DNA of 64,000 nucleotides from Marinomonas agarivorans (GTDB taxonomy: Bacteria; Pseudomonadota; Gammaproteobacteria; Pseudomonadales; Marinomonadaceae). The translations under genes and the position numbers were made by a program. The notes under the pieces were generated by a model. The model had not been told where the DNA came from, ran no database searches, and worked only from the letters and a program-made list of their open reading frames with translations. The stretch spans positions 62,001 to 126,000 of the forward strand of contig NHNK02000005.1 of NCBI GenBank assembly GCA_002173415.2, written 5' to 3'. Shown piece after piece: positions 23,521 to 32,630 of this stretch; within the stretch, counting starts at the first letter, position 1; each line of letters begins with the position of its first letter.

Positions 23521-24551
23521 TTAGACTCTTTTTGTTGTTTGCCATTGCTGTTGTTTGCCATTGTGATGGCTTGCTCAATTGCGACGATTAAGCTCCCTGC
23601 GTCGGCTTGCCCTGTAGCAGCTAAATCAAAAGCAGTACCATGATCTACAGAGGTTCTTATTATGGGTAATCCTAGGGTAATATTCACGGCTTTACCAAAC
23701 CCTTTATACTTTAAAACAGGTAAGCCTTGATCATGGTACATAGCAAGTACACAATCACAATCCGTGAGATATTTAGGTGTAAAAAGGGTGTCAGCAGGTA
23801 ATGGGCCGATTAAATTGATGCCTTCTTGTCTTAACTTATCTAGAGTAGGAATAATGGTATCTATTTCTTCGCGGCCAAGATGCCCGTCTTCGCCGGCGTG
23901 TGGGTTTAAACCACACACTAAGATTTTAGGTTTTTTCGTAGCAAATTTGGTTTGCAACTCTTTATTTAGCGCTTGGATAATTTGCGTGAGGCTGCTTTCT
24001 GTAATGGCAGCAGAAACATCTTGCAAAGGTAAGTGAGTCGTCGCTAACGCGACTCTGAGTCCTTGCGTTGCTAGCATCATAACGACCTGATCACTTTTGC
24101 ATCTATGCTGAAAAAATTCGGTATGACCACTAAAGTGTTTCCCTGTCTCACAAAGAATGGCTTTATTAACAGGAGGGGTCACTATGGCATCAAACTCACC
24201 CGCTAATGTGCCATCACAGGCACGTTCTAATGTGGTAAACACATAATCTGCATTATCAACTTCAGGTAAGCCTGCGATGACGTCTTTCTGGGTAGCAATG
24301 GGTAAAATATGTAGGGTGTTTTTTTCATGGACAGGTACCGTTGTCACACTATTATGCGACTGAATCCTTGGTGTTAGGCCTAATTGTGCAGCCCGTTGAG
24401 AAAAAAGTGTTACGGAACCTAACACCACGAGACGCGCTGCAAAGTCAGTTGCAATGGCTTGTAAGATAATATCTGGACCAATGCCTGCTGGCTCGCCTGA
24501 GGTGATACAGATAATGGGTAGTGATGATTCTACTTGCTCTATTGTGTCCAA
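23517..24551 (-). CDS. pdxA: 4-hydroxythreonine-4-phosphate dehydrogenase
   Basis: NAD(P)-dependent enzyme of the DXP-dependent vitamin B6 pathway. The 344-residue product starts near ICITSGEPAGIGPDIILQAI. Zinc ligands fall in SGHTEFFQ, GLNPHAGEDGHLG and MYHDQGLPVLKY, and the end of the domain contains RTSVDHGTAFDLA. The last 15 residues (ANNSNGKQQKESK and flanks) are hydrophilic and arise from a 16-bp tandem duplication at 23533-23563 read in two frames. The gene is coupled to rsmA by a four-base overlap and separated from surA by 140 bases. Confidence 0.96.
   Translation of the reverse strand: MDTIEQVESSLPIICITSGEPAGIGPDIILQAIATDFAARLVVLGSVTLFSQRAAQLGLTPRIQSHNSVTTVPVHEKNTLHILPIATQKDVIAGLPEVDNADYVFTTLERACDGTLAGEFDAIVTPPVNKAILCETGKHFSGHTEFFQHRCKSDQVVMMLATQGLRVALATTHLPLQDVSAAITESSLTQIIQALNKELQTKFATKKPKILVCGLNPHAGEDGHLGREEIDTIIPTLDKLRQEGINLIGPLPADTLFTPKYLTDCDCVLAMYHDQGLPVLKYKGFGKAVNITLGLPIIRTSVDHGTAFDLAATGQADAGSLIVAIEQAITMANNSNGKQQKESK
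23533..23563. repeat. 16-bp tandem duplication in the 3' end of pdxA
   Basis: TGTTGTTTGCCATTGC at 23533-23548 is followed directly by a second copy at 23549-23563 that matches over 15 bases. As 16 is not a multiple of three, the two copies encode different residues (about MANNS then NGKQQ). Confidence 0.9.
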
Positions 24552-24638
24552 ACTCTTTCACCTTGAAACGCTTTCATCTTAAAGCACTGCCATCTTTAGT
24601 TCTATTGCTTTTTAATTATGCCTTTTCCAATAGTGTTG

Positions 24639-24664
24639 CTCTCACATTATGTTACTTGTGAGAG
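24639..24664. other. Hairpin in the surA-pdxA gap
   Basis: CTCTCACA (24639-24646) pairs with TGTGAGAG (24657-24664) around a ten-base loop, about 30 bases after the surA stop. It lacks a U-run on the minus strand, so it may be a weak terminator or an mRNA end-protection structure. Confidence 0.5.
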
Positions 24665-24691
24665 TGAACAAATTGTATATTCGTAAGCTAT

Positions 24692-25942
24692 CTATTTGAT
24701 ATCGATAAACGCTTGAGATTTAAGTTCGCTCAGCCATTGATCTAAAATCGTATATTGTTTTTGACCTATGAGGGTGCGTTCAGCATTAGCACGTTTAATG
24801 GCATCACTAATGTCTTCGCTGCGACGGTCGTCGACTCGTAAAATATGCCAACCAAATTGCGACTTAAATGGTTTGCTTAACTGGCCGATTTTGGTCGCTT
24901 GCATGGTTTTTTCGAATTCAGGCACCATTTGCCCTAATGTTACCCAGTTTAGATCGCCGCCTCTTAATGCGGAGCCTGAGTCGTCACTGAACTCTTTTGC
25001 TAGTGCTGCAAAATCAGCACCATTAAGTAAACGTTGATAAATTCTTTCAGCCGCTATTTTGGTTTGAGCATTGTTACGGATAACACTCTCAGATAAGAGG
25101 ATATGGCGTACTTTTGTCTGTTGTTGAAAGTTACCGTCAGGAACTTTTTTATCCACTAACCAAAGAAGATGTTGCCCAGCATTACTTTCAATTGGACCGA
25201 ACAAAGGGCCTTCGTCACTTTGCAAGACTTGAATAAAGAGTGAAGGCAATTGATTTAGTGGTCGCCAACCAATATCACCGCCTTTCAACGCGCTACTGTC
25301 TTCAGAGCTTTCTGTGGCTTGTTTGATAAAATCTTGTTCGGTTTGAATGCTATTTTTGATTTGAGTGATTTGCTGCTTGATGTCTTTTGTGGGGCTTTTG
25401 CGCAATAAAATATGGCGTAAATGCACTTGATCCTTGTTGTTGGCAAGTGCTTCTTTTGAGTTGAGAAAGTCGTTAATTTCTTGTTCTGTGATGGCGGCAC
25501 GTTGGCGAAGGATTTGCGCTTTTAATTTGCCTGTTAATATTTCGTTTTTAATCTGCTCTAAATACCTTTCGTATTCAATGCCTTGCTTTGCCAATGCACT
25601 TTTTAATCCAGCTAAATTGGTATTCAGGCCCTTGGCTACATCCAATACTGCGTTGTTGAGCTCTTGGTCATTCACTCGAATGCCAAGGCGATTGGCATAA
25701 TTGACCTGTAAAGATTCATCAATCATCTGATTTAAGATTTGTTTGCGTACCTCGCCTGTCAGTACACCACCTGGAACACGATCTTTAATTATTTGAAAAC
25801 GTGTTCTTATGTCGCTTTCTAAAATAGGGTGGTTGTCGATAATGGCGACCAAACCATCGATTTTCGTTGCCGCCAATGCCTGTACATTTGGTAAAACCAA
25901 TGCAATTAATAATATAGAAATGGATTTATTTATAATGTTCAT
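24692..25942 (-). CDS. surA: Periplasmic chaperone and peptidyl-prolyl isomerase SurA
   Basis: Escorts outer-membrane proteins such as LptD through the periplasm. The protein from ATG 25942 is 416 residues: a signal peptide (MNIINKSISILLIALVLPN, cleavage after LA near residue 24), a SurA N-terminal chaperone domain, and two parvulin domains (about 165-265 and 275-375). The second parvulin has VRHILLSESV and FKSQFGWHILRV. The frame extends ten codons upstream into lptD, but the start given here overlaps the lptD stop by one base (TAATG), a typical coupling signal. SurA is thus made together with its main client. Confidence 0.96.
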   Translation of the reverse strand: MNIINKSISILLIALVLPNVQALAATKIDGLVAIIDNHPILESDIRTRFQIIKDRVPGGVLTGEVRKQILNQMIDESLQVNYANRLGIRVNDQELNNAVLDVAKGLNTNLAGLKSALAKQGIEYERYLEQIKNEILTGKLKAQILRQRAAITEQEINDFLNSKEALANNKDQVHLRHILLRKSPTKDIKQQITQIKNSIQTEQDFIKQATESSEDSSALKGGDIGWRPLNQLPSLFIQVLQSDEGPLFGPIESNAGQHLLWLVDKKVPDGNFQQQTKVRHILLSESVIRNNAQTKIAAERIYQRLLNGADFAALAKEFSDDSGSALRGGDLNWVTLGQMVPEFEKTMQATKIGQLSKPFKSQFGWHILRVDDRRSEDISDAIKRANAERTLIGQKQYTILDQWLSELKSQAFIDIK

Positions 25943-28218
25943 TAGTTGTATCCAATGTTGCCTTCGTTCCAATAATCATTTTCAACGCTGTTAATGGTGT
26001 TTTGTGTACCTGCGCTGCTTAAACTACGCAAAATAAAACGCAGAAAGAAACCATCTTGCCTGTCATCATCACTGTCTAGCCATCTTTGATAGGACGCAGA
26101 TGCTTTGACACAGCAATTTTCAAAACCGAATCCAGTCACACTTTTTATGTCTTGATCATTGAGCCAGTCATAATCTTGTTGATAGAAAAAGTGCAAGTTA
26201 TCGGTTAGTGGAAAAATAGTTGCGAGCTGAGATTGTTTGGTATCAATCATAAAGTTGTCTGAATCAACTTGATAGAGATAATTTGCCATTAACAAAACGC
26301 CATTTTTCTGAGCATATCTGGCAGAAAAACGTCCCAGTTCGAGAGCTTCTTTTTCGGTATTGTAATTGAGATCCAATGCTGCGGAAAACGGTTCATTTTC
26401 CTGATAAGAAATCGATGCTAGCAGTGGACTTTCTTGTTCCGTTTCGATGTCACTATCATTATTACCTGTGACACTGATACGCCGATCTTGTAGATAAAAC
26501 ACTTGGCCAAGTTTCAATGTCCAACGTTCAATATTATTGGCATCATAAATACGACTCTCTAGGGCAAGAGTATATTGTTCGGTATCGCCAATACGGTCAT
26601 TACCTGAAAAGCGAGTATGGGAAAATGCCTGTTCATACGTCAGTTCCTTTTCACTGGTATCAAAGTCTGGTATGGCGTTTTGGCTACGAAACGGTGAATT
26701 TAGGTAACTTAGCTTTGGCTCTAATGTTTGTCGCCAATTCGACCCAGTAAAACGACGCTCTAGTATTAAACCTGAATCCAAGAAGTGCGAAGTATGATGT
26801 AACTCTTCGGTCGTTTTGTCATTGAAGTCGTAAGCTCGATACTGTGATAGGAGGCCTGGGTTGAAGAACCCCCACGAACTTGTCGCGTTTAGTGAGAACG
26901 TCTGATTAATTACCTGACGTATCCCATCTGTTTTGCTGCTATCTGGTATAAAAAAATCCGTATATTGAGCCTCGGGCTGATAAGTGAAGATTGGACTTGA
27001 ATAGTAGTAAGAAGCACTAAAGCGTGGCAGCCAATCAAAAGGCTGCTCTTCATCCGCATCAGGCGTCTGATAACGTTTATTCGTTACGTTGGCGCTAAAA
27101 TTACCTTTGTCATATTGAAGGTAAGCACTACGTTCGTAATGATCTTGTTCACCTAAACTGGTGCTATTTTTTTCTGGGTATAATTCTTCTGTTGGGTTGT
27201 CTTCAAGTAAGAGTCCAGCCCTAAAGGCTTGAGAAAATTGCTGTTGAGTTTGGAGTTTACGGGTGATTTGTAAACCTTCTTCCTGATCAGAAAAGCTGGC
27301 CTGTTCAAATATTGTGGTGCCAAATCGACTTAAATGACGCACTTCCAAATCAACGCCTTCTCCTTGTTTTTCTACAAAATGTGGCGTTATGGTGGCGTCA
27401 TAATTTGGACCAAGATTTAAATAATAAGGCGTTGAAACATTAAAACCATCAGAGCTTGAATAACCAAAGCTGGGAAATAAAAAGCCAGAATGACGTTGGT
27501 CATTTATCGGAAAACGTAGCCAAGGAAAGTAAAAAATAGGATAGCCATGAATACGGATCTGCACATGTTTGGCTGTCCCGAAGCCAGACACAGAGTCAAG
27601 TTTGATGGAACTACCATATAACTGCCAGCTACCATTGTTTGGCTCGCAGGTAGTGTAGAAGCCTTCTTCAATGAAAATAACCCCTTTTGTACTCTCAATT
27701 TGACTGGCTGAACCGCGAATACCTTTATCATGAAAAAGAAACTGGGCCTGCTCAATCGTTATTTTTTCATCATTGAGAACCACTTCACTGCCATGAATTA
27801 ATTGACTAGCTTGACGTAAGCGAATATCGCCTTGAGCAGAATAATAACCTGATGCATTGGTTTGAATGCGATCGGCTTGTAATGAAAACTGCGAACTGCG
27901 CATTTCAGCTTCACCTTGCAGTTGAATGTCGCCTTCTGAGCCTTGCTTAATCGCATTGGCAAATAATTGGATAGCGTCTGCGTGGGTTGAGGGTTGTACT
28001 TGAATGGCTTGCCAGCCATCAATGTAAGCACCACGGCAATATTGATTCAAAGTGGCTTGCTGTGTATGGGTAAGTTGTTCTCGTGGTTGCCAGTCCAACT
28101 CTATCGCCTTCGCAGTGGCCGATACGGTCATAGAGCAAAATAAAGCAGTGGAGGCTAGAGTGCGAGATAAGAAGCTACGAGATAAAAAATGTGTTTGTAC
28201 GCTTAAAAAATTAACCAT
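25942..28218 (-). CDS. lptD: LPS-assembly protein LptD
   Basis: Outer-membrane beta-barrel that, with LptE, inserts lipopolysaccharide into the outer leaflet. The 758-residue precursor has a signal peptide cleaved after about residue 38. An N-terminal OstA/LptA-like domain follows (about 80-190, with the ADRIQTNASGYYSAQGDIRL type of repeats), then a C-terminal barrel. The four cysteines needed for the inter-domain disulphides are all present: Cys61, Cys191 and the adjacent pair at 702-703. The signal peptide contains a small internal repeat (FLSRSFLSRT). surA follows with overlapping stop and start codons. A possible sigma-E promoter lies upstream. Confidence 0.97.
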   Translation of the reverse strand: MVNFLSVQTHFLSRSFLSRTLASTALFCSMTVSATAKAIELDWQPREQLTHTQQATLNQYCRGAYIDGWQAIQVQPSTHADAIQLFANAIKQGSEGDIQLQGEAEMRSSQFSLQADRIQTNASGYYSAQGDIRLRQASQLIHGSEVVLNDEKITIEQAQFLFHDKGIRGSASQIESTKGVIFIEEGFYTTCEPNNGSWQLYGSSIKLDSVSGFGTAKHVQIRIHGYPIFYFPWLRFPINDQRHSGFLFPSFGYSSSDGFNVSTPYYLNLGPNYDATITPHFVEKQGEGVDLEVRHLSRFGTTIFEQASFSDQEEGLQITRKLQTQQQFSQAFRAGLLLEDNPTEELYPEKNSTSLGEQDHYERSAYLQYDKGNFSANVTNKRYQTPDADEEQPFDWLPRFSASYYYSSPIFTYQPEAQYTDFFIPDSSKTDGIRQVINQTFSLNATSSWGFFNPGLLSQYRAYDFNDKTTEELHHTSHFLDSGLILERRFTGSNWRQTLEPKLSYLNSPFRSQNAIPDFDTSEKELTYEQAFSHTRFSGNDRIGDTEQYTLALESRIYDANNIERWTLKLGQVFYLQDRRISVTGNNDSDIETEQESPLLASISYQENEPFSAALDLNYNTEKEALELGRFSARYAQKNGVLLMANYLYQVDSDNFMIDTKQSQLATIFPLTDNLHFFYQQDYDWLNDQDIKSVTGFGFENCCVKASASYQRWLDSDDDRQDGFFLRFILRSLSSAGTQNTINSVENDYWNEGNIGYN

Positions 28219-28247
28219 GCAAGGTATACTGACGCCTTAAAGCAACA

Positions 28248-28274
28248 TTGACCAAAGTAAAATAGAGTCGTTCA
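28248..28274 (-). promoter_or_regulatory. Possible sigma-E-type promoter of lptD-surA
   Basis: On the minus strand TGAAC (28270-28274) and GTCAA (28248-28252) are placed like the -35 GGAACTT and -10 TCTRA elements of sigma-E promoters, with compatible spacing. E. coli lptD is under sigma-E control. The match is partial, so this is tentative. Confidence 0.3.
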
Positions 28275-28330
28275 TTAAATAATAATCTAACCATAGCCCT
28301 ATCGGCTACCAATTGTAGAGAAATATTATC

Positions 28331-29128
28331 ATGTGGAAGATCATTGGCGGAATATCTGGTTTTTATATTCTTGGCATTTGGGGGTTAATTGTCGGGATGA
28401 TTGTTGGTGCTGTCATCGATGTCAGTCGTTCCTCATTAAAAATGCGCATTAGTCGAGAGCCGGTAGGGAAGCAGCAACAAATCTTTTTTCAAACCTTGTT
28501 TTTACTAATGGGACGGTTAGCTAAAGCCGATGGTAGGGTGTCTGATGAAGAGATTCAATTAGCCAGTCAGGTAATGGATAAAATGCAATTGACAGGTGAG
28601 GTAAAACGACAGGCCATTGATTTATTTAATCAAGGTAAAGCTGCTTCATTTGACTTGGTAGACGTACTGCAAACATTCCAACAGGTTGTCGGTACGGGAA
28701 CGCTTTTATCACGCACGTTAATTGAATTATTGTTAATGCTTGCTTACGCAGATGGTGACTTTGTTGTTGAAGAAAAAACACTGACATCCCAAATTTGCGC
28801 TCACTTGGGTATGAGTGTCAGTGAATTTGAAAAAATTCATTGGCAGATCAAACAGCAAGCGCAATTTCATCAACATAGAAACAGCAGCAATAGCCATTTA
28901 AGTGAGCAAGAGTTACTGCAAGCTGCTTACGATGTCATTGGGGGCAACCCGTCAATGAGCGATGCAGAAATCAAGAAAGTGTATCGTAAACTTATGAGTG
29001 AAAATCACCCAGATAAACTAATGGCCCAAGGCGTACCTGAGGAAATGATTGTCTTAGCCAAAGAGCGAACACAAGAAATACAAGCATCGTATGATTTGAT
29101 TAAAAAGACGCGTAAAAAAAACCATTAA
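28331..29128 (+). CDS. djlA: Membrane-anchored DnaJ-like co-chaperone DjlA
   Basis: A 265-residue type III DnaK co-chaperone of the inner membrane. One N-terminal membrane segment (FYILGIWGLIVGMIVGAVID) is followed by a TerB-like domain (about 50-165). A Gln/His/Ser-rich linker (about 175-193) leads to a C-terminal J domain with the invariant HPD at residues 226-228 (ENHPDKLM), which stimulates DnaK ATPase. Domain order is that of E. coli DjlA. It is divergent from lptD, as in E. coli, where djlA also neighbours lptD. Confidence 0.94.
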   Translation: MWKIIGGISGFYILGIWGLIVGMIVGAVIDVSRSSLKMRISREPVGKQQQIFFQTLFLLMGRLAKADGRVSDEEIQLASQVMDKMQLTGEVKRQAIDLFNQGKAASFDLVDVLQTFQQVVGTGTLLSRTLIELLLMLAYADGDFVVEEKTLTSQICAHLGMSVSEFEKIHWQIKQQAQFHQHRNSSNSHLSEQELLQAAYDVIGGNPSMSDAEIKKVYRKLMSENHPDKLMAQGVPEEMIVLAKERTQEIQASYDLIKKTRKKNH

Positions 29129-29141
29129 TGCATCATACGCT

Positions 29142-29180
29142 ATGTCAATAAGATCGACGCGATATCATGCCAATAAGATC
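29142..29180. repeat. Imperfect 14-base direct repeat between djlA and the DUF3530 gene
   Basis: ATGTCAATAAGATC (29142-29155) and ATGCCAATAAGATC (29167-29180) differ at one base and lie 25 bases apart in the gap between the convergent genes. No terminator was recognised in this gap. Confidence 0.7.
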
Positions 29181-29199
29181 AGTGTGACGATGACGGATA

Positions 29200-30180
29200 T
29201 TAAAATTTAGGTTGATGGAACAGACCTTTTTGTATCGAAGGTAATGGGCGACGTTGATCTTTTTGTGGCGTGTTTTGTTTTAAAAAGCCCCACACTCTTT
29301 GGGTTAATCGTTTTTCACCTGCGGCTTGGTAGCGCTGATCTTGAAAAGCCTTAATTTGTTGATAAACAAGGCCTTCCTCACGCTTGTTTGCAGCACTTTG
29401 TCTGGCCTGTGCAAATCGAGATTCTTTCACTGAGGTGTCAAAATAATAATCCAATATTGGCAATTGCGTGGCCGAAATAATGTTCGATAACTCAAAACTA
29501 CTGACTTCTTCTGGTGCGATAGGGGCGATAAGCAGCAAAGCACCATCCGTTAATTCTTTGTCAGCACTGTATTTTATCGCATAGCTAGCGCCTGTCCTGT
29601 GGCCAAGAATGGCAAAGGTGGTAAAGTCTTGTTCGGTCAAAAACTCAATGGCTGTATCAATGCGAGCAAATATAGTTTCTTCATTGGGAAGAGAAAATAC
29701 TTGATTTTCCGTTGATGCGGTTGGTTCTGTTTCCTCTGGTGCAACAGCTAGTGTGAGCGATTCTTTTGGATAAACATCCGGTATTTCAATTGATAGACTA
29801 CACCAACTGTTGCTATTCAATGTGGTTCTAACTGGGTTGATAACACTGGGCCAGTCTGGATGTTCAGTATCGCCATGCAACAAAATAATGCAGCCTTGAG
29901 GATCTCTAGTAGCGTCTCGAAATAAGGCTAAAAAATCCTCTCCATTTGCATTTAGCGTACGTATTTCATGGGACTGGTTTTGAGAAAGTTGGTTGATCAG
30001 GCCACGGATTCGATTAATCTGAGAAGTAGGCATACTACGTTCTTCCGTAGCTGTTGCAGCAGGTGTACTTGCTTCAGGTGAGGTTGTCGCAGAAGCGTTA
30101 CTTTCTGTTGCAACGTCTTCGGCTTGAGAATAAAAAGCGATAGACAGCCCAAAAATTAACGCTATCTTTTTTTTATTCAT
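29200..30180 (-). CDS. DUF3530 family secreted protein
   Basis: An alpha/beta-hydrolase-like protein of 326 residues with an N-terminal signal peptide ([20 protein letters not shown]) followed by an Ala/Ser/Thr-rich stretch. The core has [19 protein letters not shown], where a hydrolase oxyanion loop would be, and IPDVYP. At the expected nucleophile elbow it reads GHRTGA, with Thr in place of the GxSxG serine, so catalysis is doubtful. DUF3530 has no established function. A second ATG five codons upstream (30195) is possible; the shorter start gives a better signal peptide. It stands alone, convergent with djlA and divergent from rpe. Confidence 0.8.
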   Translation of the reverse strand: MNKKKIALIFGLSIAFYSQAEDVATESNASATTSPEASTPAATATEERSMPTSQINRIRGLINQLSQNQSHEIRTLNANGEDFLALFRDATRDPQGCIILLHGDTEHPDWPSVINPVRTTLNSNSWCSLSIEIPDVYPKESLTLAVAPEETEPTASTENQVFSLPNEETIFARIDTAIEFLTEQDFTTFAILGHRTGASYAIKYSADKELTDGALLLIAPIAPEEVSSFELSNIISATQLPILDYYFDTSVKESRFAQARQSAANKREEGLVYQQIKAFQDQRYQAAGEKRLTQRVWGFLKQNTPQKDQRRPLPSIQKGLFHQPKF

Positions 30181-30253
30181 CTTTCTCTTTCTCATAAATA
30201 CTTATCTTATTGACCTTGTTAGAATGAAGCAATTATACCCTGTGGAGCTTACT

Positions 30254-30922
30254 ATGAATGACTTTATAATTGCACCTTCCATTTTAGCAGCGGATTTTGC
30301 CCGCTTAGGCGAAGAAGTAGATAACGTTCTTGCTGCTGGGGCAGATATCATTCATTTTGATGTAATGGATAATCATTATGTACCTAACCTGACAATTGGG
30401 CCTACTGTATGCCAAGCATTACGTGATTACGGCATTACAGCAGAAATTGATGTCCATCTAATGGTAAAACCTGTTGATGCGATGATAAAGGACTTTTTAG
30501 CGGCTGGCGCAAGTTATATCACCTTTCATCCTGAAGCCACTGAGCATATCGATCGTTCTTTACAGCTTATAAAAGAAGGGGGATGTAAGGCTGGGCTAGT
30601 TTTTAATCCAGCGACACCATTGCATCATTTGCAACATGTCATGGGCAAAGTTGATATGGTATTGCTTATGTCAGTTAACCCAGGATTTGGAGGACAAAAA
30701 TTTATACCAGAAACGTTAAGCAAAATACGTGAAGCACGACGCTTAATTGACGAAAGTGGTTACAATATTCGCCTAGAAGTCGATGGCGGTATTAACGTGC
30801 AAAATATAGGAGAGGTTGCCGCCGCAGGTGCGGATACGTTTGTTGCCGGTTCCGCTATTTTTAACGCCGATAGTTACTCTGATGTTATTAAACAAATGCG
30901 AACTAAATTAGCTACAGTGTAA
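30254..30922 (+). CDS. rpe: Ribulose-phosphate 3-epimerase
   Basis: Interconverts ribulose 5-phosphate and xylulose 5-phosphate in the pentose phosphate pathway. The 222-residue TIM barrel has [16 protein letters not shown] at the start. [17 protein letters not shown] and DVHLMV carry metal and base residues, and [15 protein letters not shown] and LEVDGGIN complete the site. The frame opens ten codons earlier, but GGAG at 30244-30247 places the start at ATG 30254. In E. coli rpe is followed directly by gph; here a second HAD gene lies between them. Confidence 0.97.
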   Translation: MNDFIIAPSILAADFARLGEEVDNVLAAGADIIHFDVMDNHYVPNLTIGPTVCQALRDYGITAEIDVHLMVKPVDAMIKDFLAAGASYITFHPEATEHIDRSLQLIKEGGCKAGLVFNPATPLHHLQHVMGKVDMVLLMSVNPGFGGQKFIPETLSKIREARRLIDESGYNIRLEVDGGINVQNIGEVAAAGADTFVAGSAIFNADSYSDVIKQMRTKLATV

Positions 30923-30981
30923 AAAAGAGACGAATGCGTCTCCCTAGGTAAGTTTTTCTCATCAAACAGAAGGTTGTAGTT

Positions 30982-31812
30982 TTGGACGAGTTATTAGTTT
31001 TTGATTTAGACGGCACCTTGCTAGGTGCGAATGAAGCCTTATCACCGTTAACACGTAAAGCCCTGAATGAATTAGACCAACGAGGAATTAATTGGACCAT
31101 TGCAACGGGGCGCATGCCACATAGTGCGCGAAAGGCGCTGACGAATATTCAGTTTAAACATTCCCAAGTGTATAAAAATGGTGTGCTAGTTTGGGATTTA
31201 AATGAAGACAAAATCATCAATAAATTGCCTTTATCGCAAGCACGGGTATTGGAAATTTGTAAGCGACTGCATCAGCACGATATTAATCCGTGGCTCAATA
31301 CCTTAGACCATGAGGACAATGTCGGTGCCGTTATTGCAAAAATTCAAACGCAACGTGATAAAGAGTGGCAGACCCTTCTTGCTGAGGAAGGAATTACAGT
31401 ACAAGAAAAAGCAGATTATTCGGATGTCACAGACCCTGTTTTAAATGTTTTTGCCGCGACACATAACCCAATGGCACTTAACATGGCAGAAGAATTAGCT
31501 GACTTAGAAGATGTGGCAGTATTCGCAGGGCACGATATGTATCACGAAGGCGCCTACTGGATGGATGTGCATCATGCCTCTGGCACAAAAGGTGATGCGG
31601 TCAAACTTATTCAGGAGCAATCAGGGGCAAAAAAAATCATTTGTTTTGGCGATTCTGACAACGATGTATCCATGTTTGAAATGGCAGATGAGTGTTATGC
31701 CATGGGGCAGGGCTTGGATGTGTTGAAAGCAATGGCAACGAAAACTATTGGCGCAAACACAGAAGATGGTATCGCTCACTTTTTGGCGCAGCGTTACGAT
31801 TTTTTATTGTAA
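30982..31812 (+). CDS. Cof-type HAD phosphatase
   Basis: A 276-residue cytoplasmic HAD-superfamily phosphatase of the Cof (IIB) type. Motif I is LVFDLDGTLLG with nucleophile Asp8 and acid Asp10. Motif II lies in WTIATGRMP. Motif III is the lysine in SGTKGDAVKLI, and motif IV is CFGDSDNDVSMFEMAD. Members act on sugar phosphates, pyridoxal phosphate or FMN, and the substrate cannot be told here. The start is TTG 30982 with AAGG upstream. It lies between rpe and gph on the same strand, so it may handle a sugar phosphate from the same pathway (inference). Confidence 0.88.
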   Translation: MDELLVFDLDGTLLGANEALSPLTRKALNELDQRGINWTIATGRMPHSARKALTNIQFKHSQVYKNGVLVWDLNEDKIINKLPLSQARVLEICKRLHQHDINPWLNTLDHEDNVGAVIAKIQTQRDKEWQTLLAEEGITVQEKADYSDVTDPVLNVFAATHNPMALNMAEELADLEDVAVFAGHDMYHEGAYWMDVHHASGTKGDAVKLIQEQSGAKKIICFGDSDNDVSMFEMADECYAMGQGLDVLKAMATKTIGANTEDGIAHFLAQRYDFLL

Positions 31813-31859
31813 TGCAGGCTGTCAGGTTCGTGGAAAATGTCAGTAAAAAGTGAATGTTA

Positions 31860-31879
31860 GACGAGAAAAGACGAGAAAA
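31860..31879. repeat. 10-bp tandem duplication before gph
   Basis: GACGAGAAAA occurs twice in a row at 31860-31869 and 31870-31879. The second copy ends seven bases before the proposed gph ATG and could supply its GAGAAAA ribosome-binding region. Confidence 0.85.
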
Positions 31880-31886
31880 TACACAC

Positions 31887-32567
31887 ATGAAAACGCCACA
31901 ACATATGCAGCAACACTTTGGTGGTTGGCCGCAGTTAATATGCTTTGACCTAGATGGTACCCTAATTGACAGTGTGCCAGATCTTGCGACAGCGATTGAT
32001 ATGTGTCTACAAGAGCAGGGTCGTCAAGCAGCGGGAGAAGAGAGAGTCAGGCAGTGGGTTGGATTTGGTGCCAGTAAATTGGTGATACAGGCAATGGAGT
32101 GGGCTGATATTAATAATGATCTGTATGAAGAGTGCTATCGCACCTTTATTATGACGTATCAGAAAAATGTAACTGAGAAAACCGTATTATTCCCCCATGT
32201 AATGGAGCTGCTCAAAGCTTGTAAGGTCAATAAAGTGCCATTAGCGTTAATAACAAATAAGCCTGAAATATTTGTGAAGCCCATTTTAGAGCATTTTAAC
32301 TTGGCTGAGTATTTCTCTTGGATTCTTGGAGCAGAAACACTGACAGAGAAAAAACCATCGCCTTTACCTTTATTGCATTGCGCCGAAGCGATCGAAGCAA
32401 AAGAGGAACAATGTTTAATGATTGGTGACTCACTGACCGATCATCGCGCAGCTAGAGCCGCTGGTTTTAAAAGTGCATTAGTCACTTATGGTTACCATCA
32501 AGGCATTGATTTTCAGGAATTATCGGCCGATCTTATTCTCGATGATCTAGTTGAATTGCTATTGTAA
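31887..32567 (+). CDS. gph: Phosphoglycolate phosphatase-type HAD hydrolase
   Basis: HAD-superfamily phosphatase (IA type) of about 226 residues. Motif I is CFDLDGTLIDSVPDL with a following helical cap, motif II is LALITNKPE, and motif IV is MIGDSLTDHRAARAAGF. In E. coli Gph hydrolyses 2-phosphoglycolate formed during DNA repair. The position after rpe and the motifs support that call, though HAD substrates are hard to predict. ATG 31854 and ATG 31887 are both in frame; the later one is nearer the domain. A 10-bp tandem duplication precedes it. Confidence 0.85.
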   Translation: MKTPQHMQQHFGGWPQLICFDLDGTLIDSVPDLATAIDMCLQEQGRQAAGEERVRQWVGFGASKLVIQAMEWADINNDLYEECYRTFIMTYQKNVTEKTVLFPHVMELLKACKVNKVPLALITNKPEIFVKPILEHFNLAEYFSWILGAETLTEKKPSPLPLLHCAEAIEAKEEQCLMIGDSLTDHRAARAAGFKSALVTYGYHQGIDFQELSADLILDDLVELLL

Positions 32568-32584
32568 CTAGTATCTTTGGTTAA

Positions 32585-32620
32585 CCTCCGATTCACTATT
32601 TGTATTAATCGGAGGCCTTC
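32585..32620. terminator. Terminator after gph
   Basis: CCTCCGATT (32585-32593) pairs perfectly with AATCGGAGG (32607-32615) around a 13-base loop, followed by a C/T-rich tract. It separates gph from the convergent MscS gene. Confidence 0.8.
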
Positions 32621-32630
32621 TTATTCTCAC

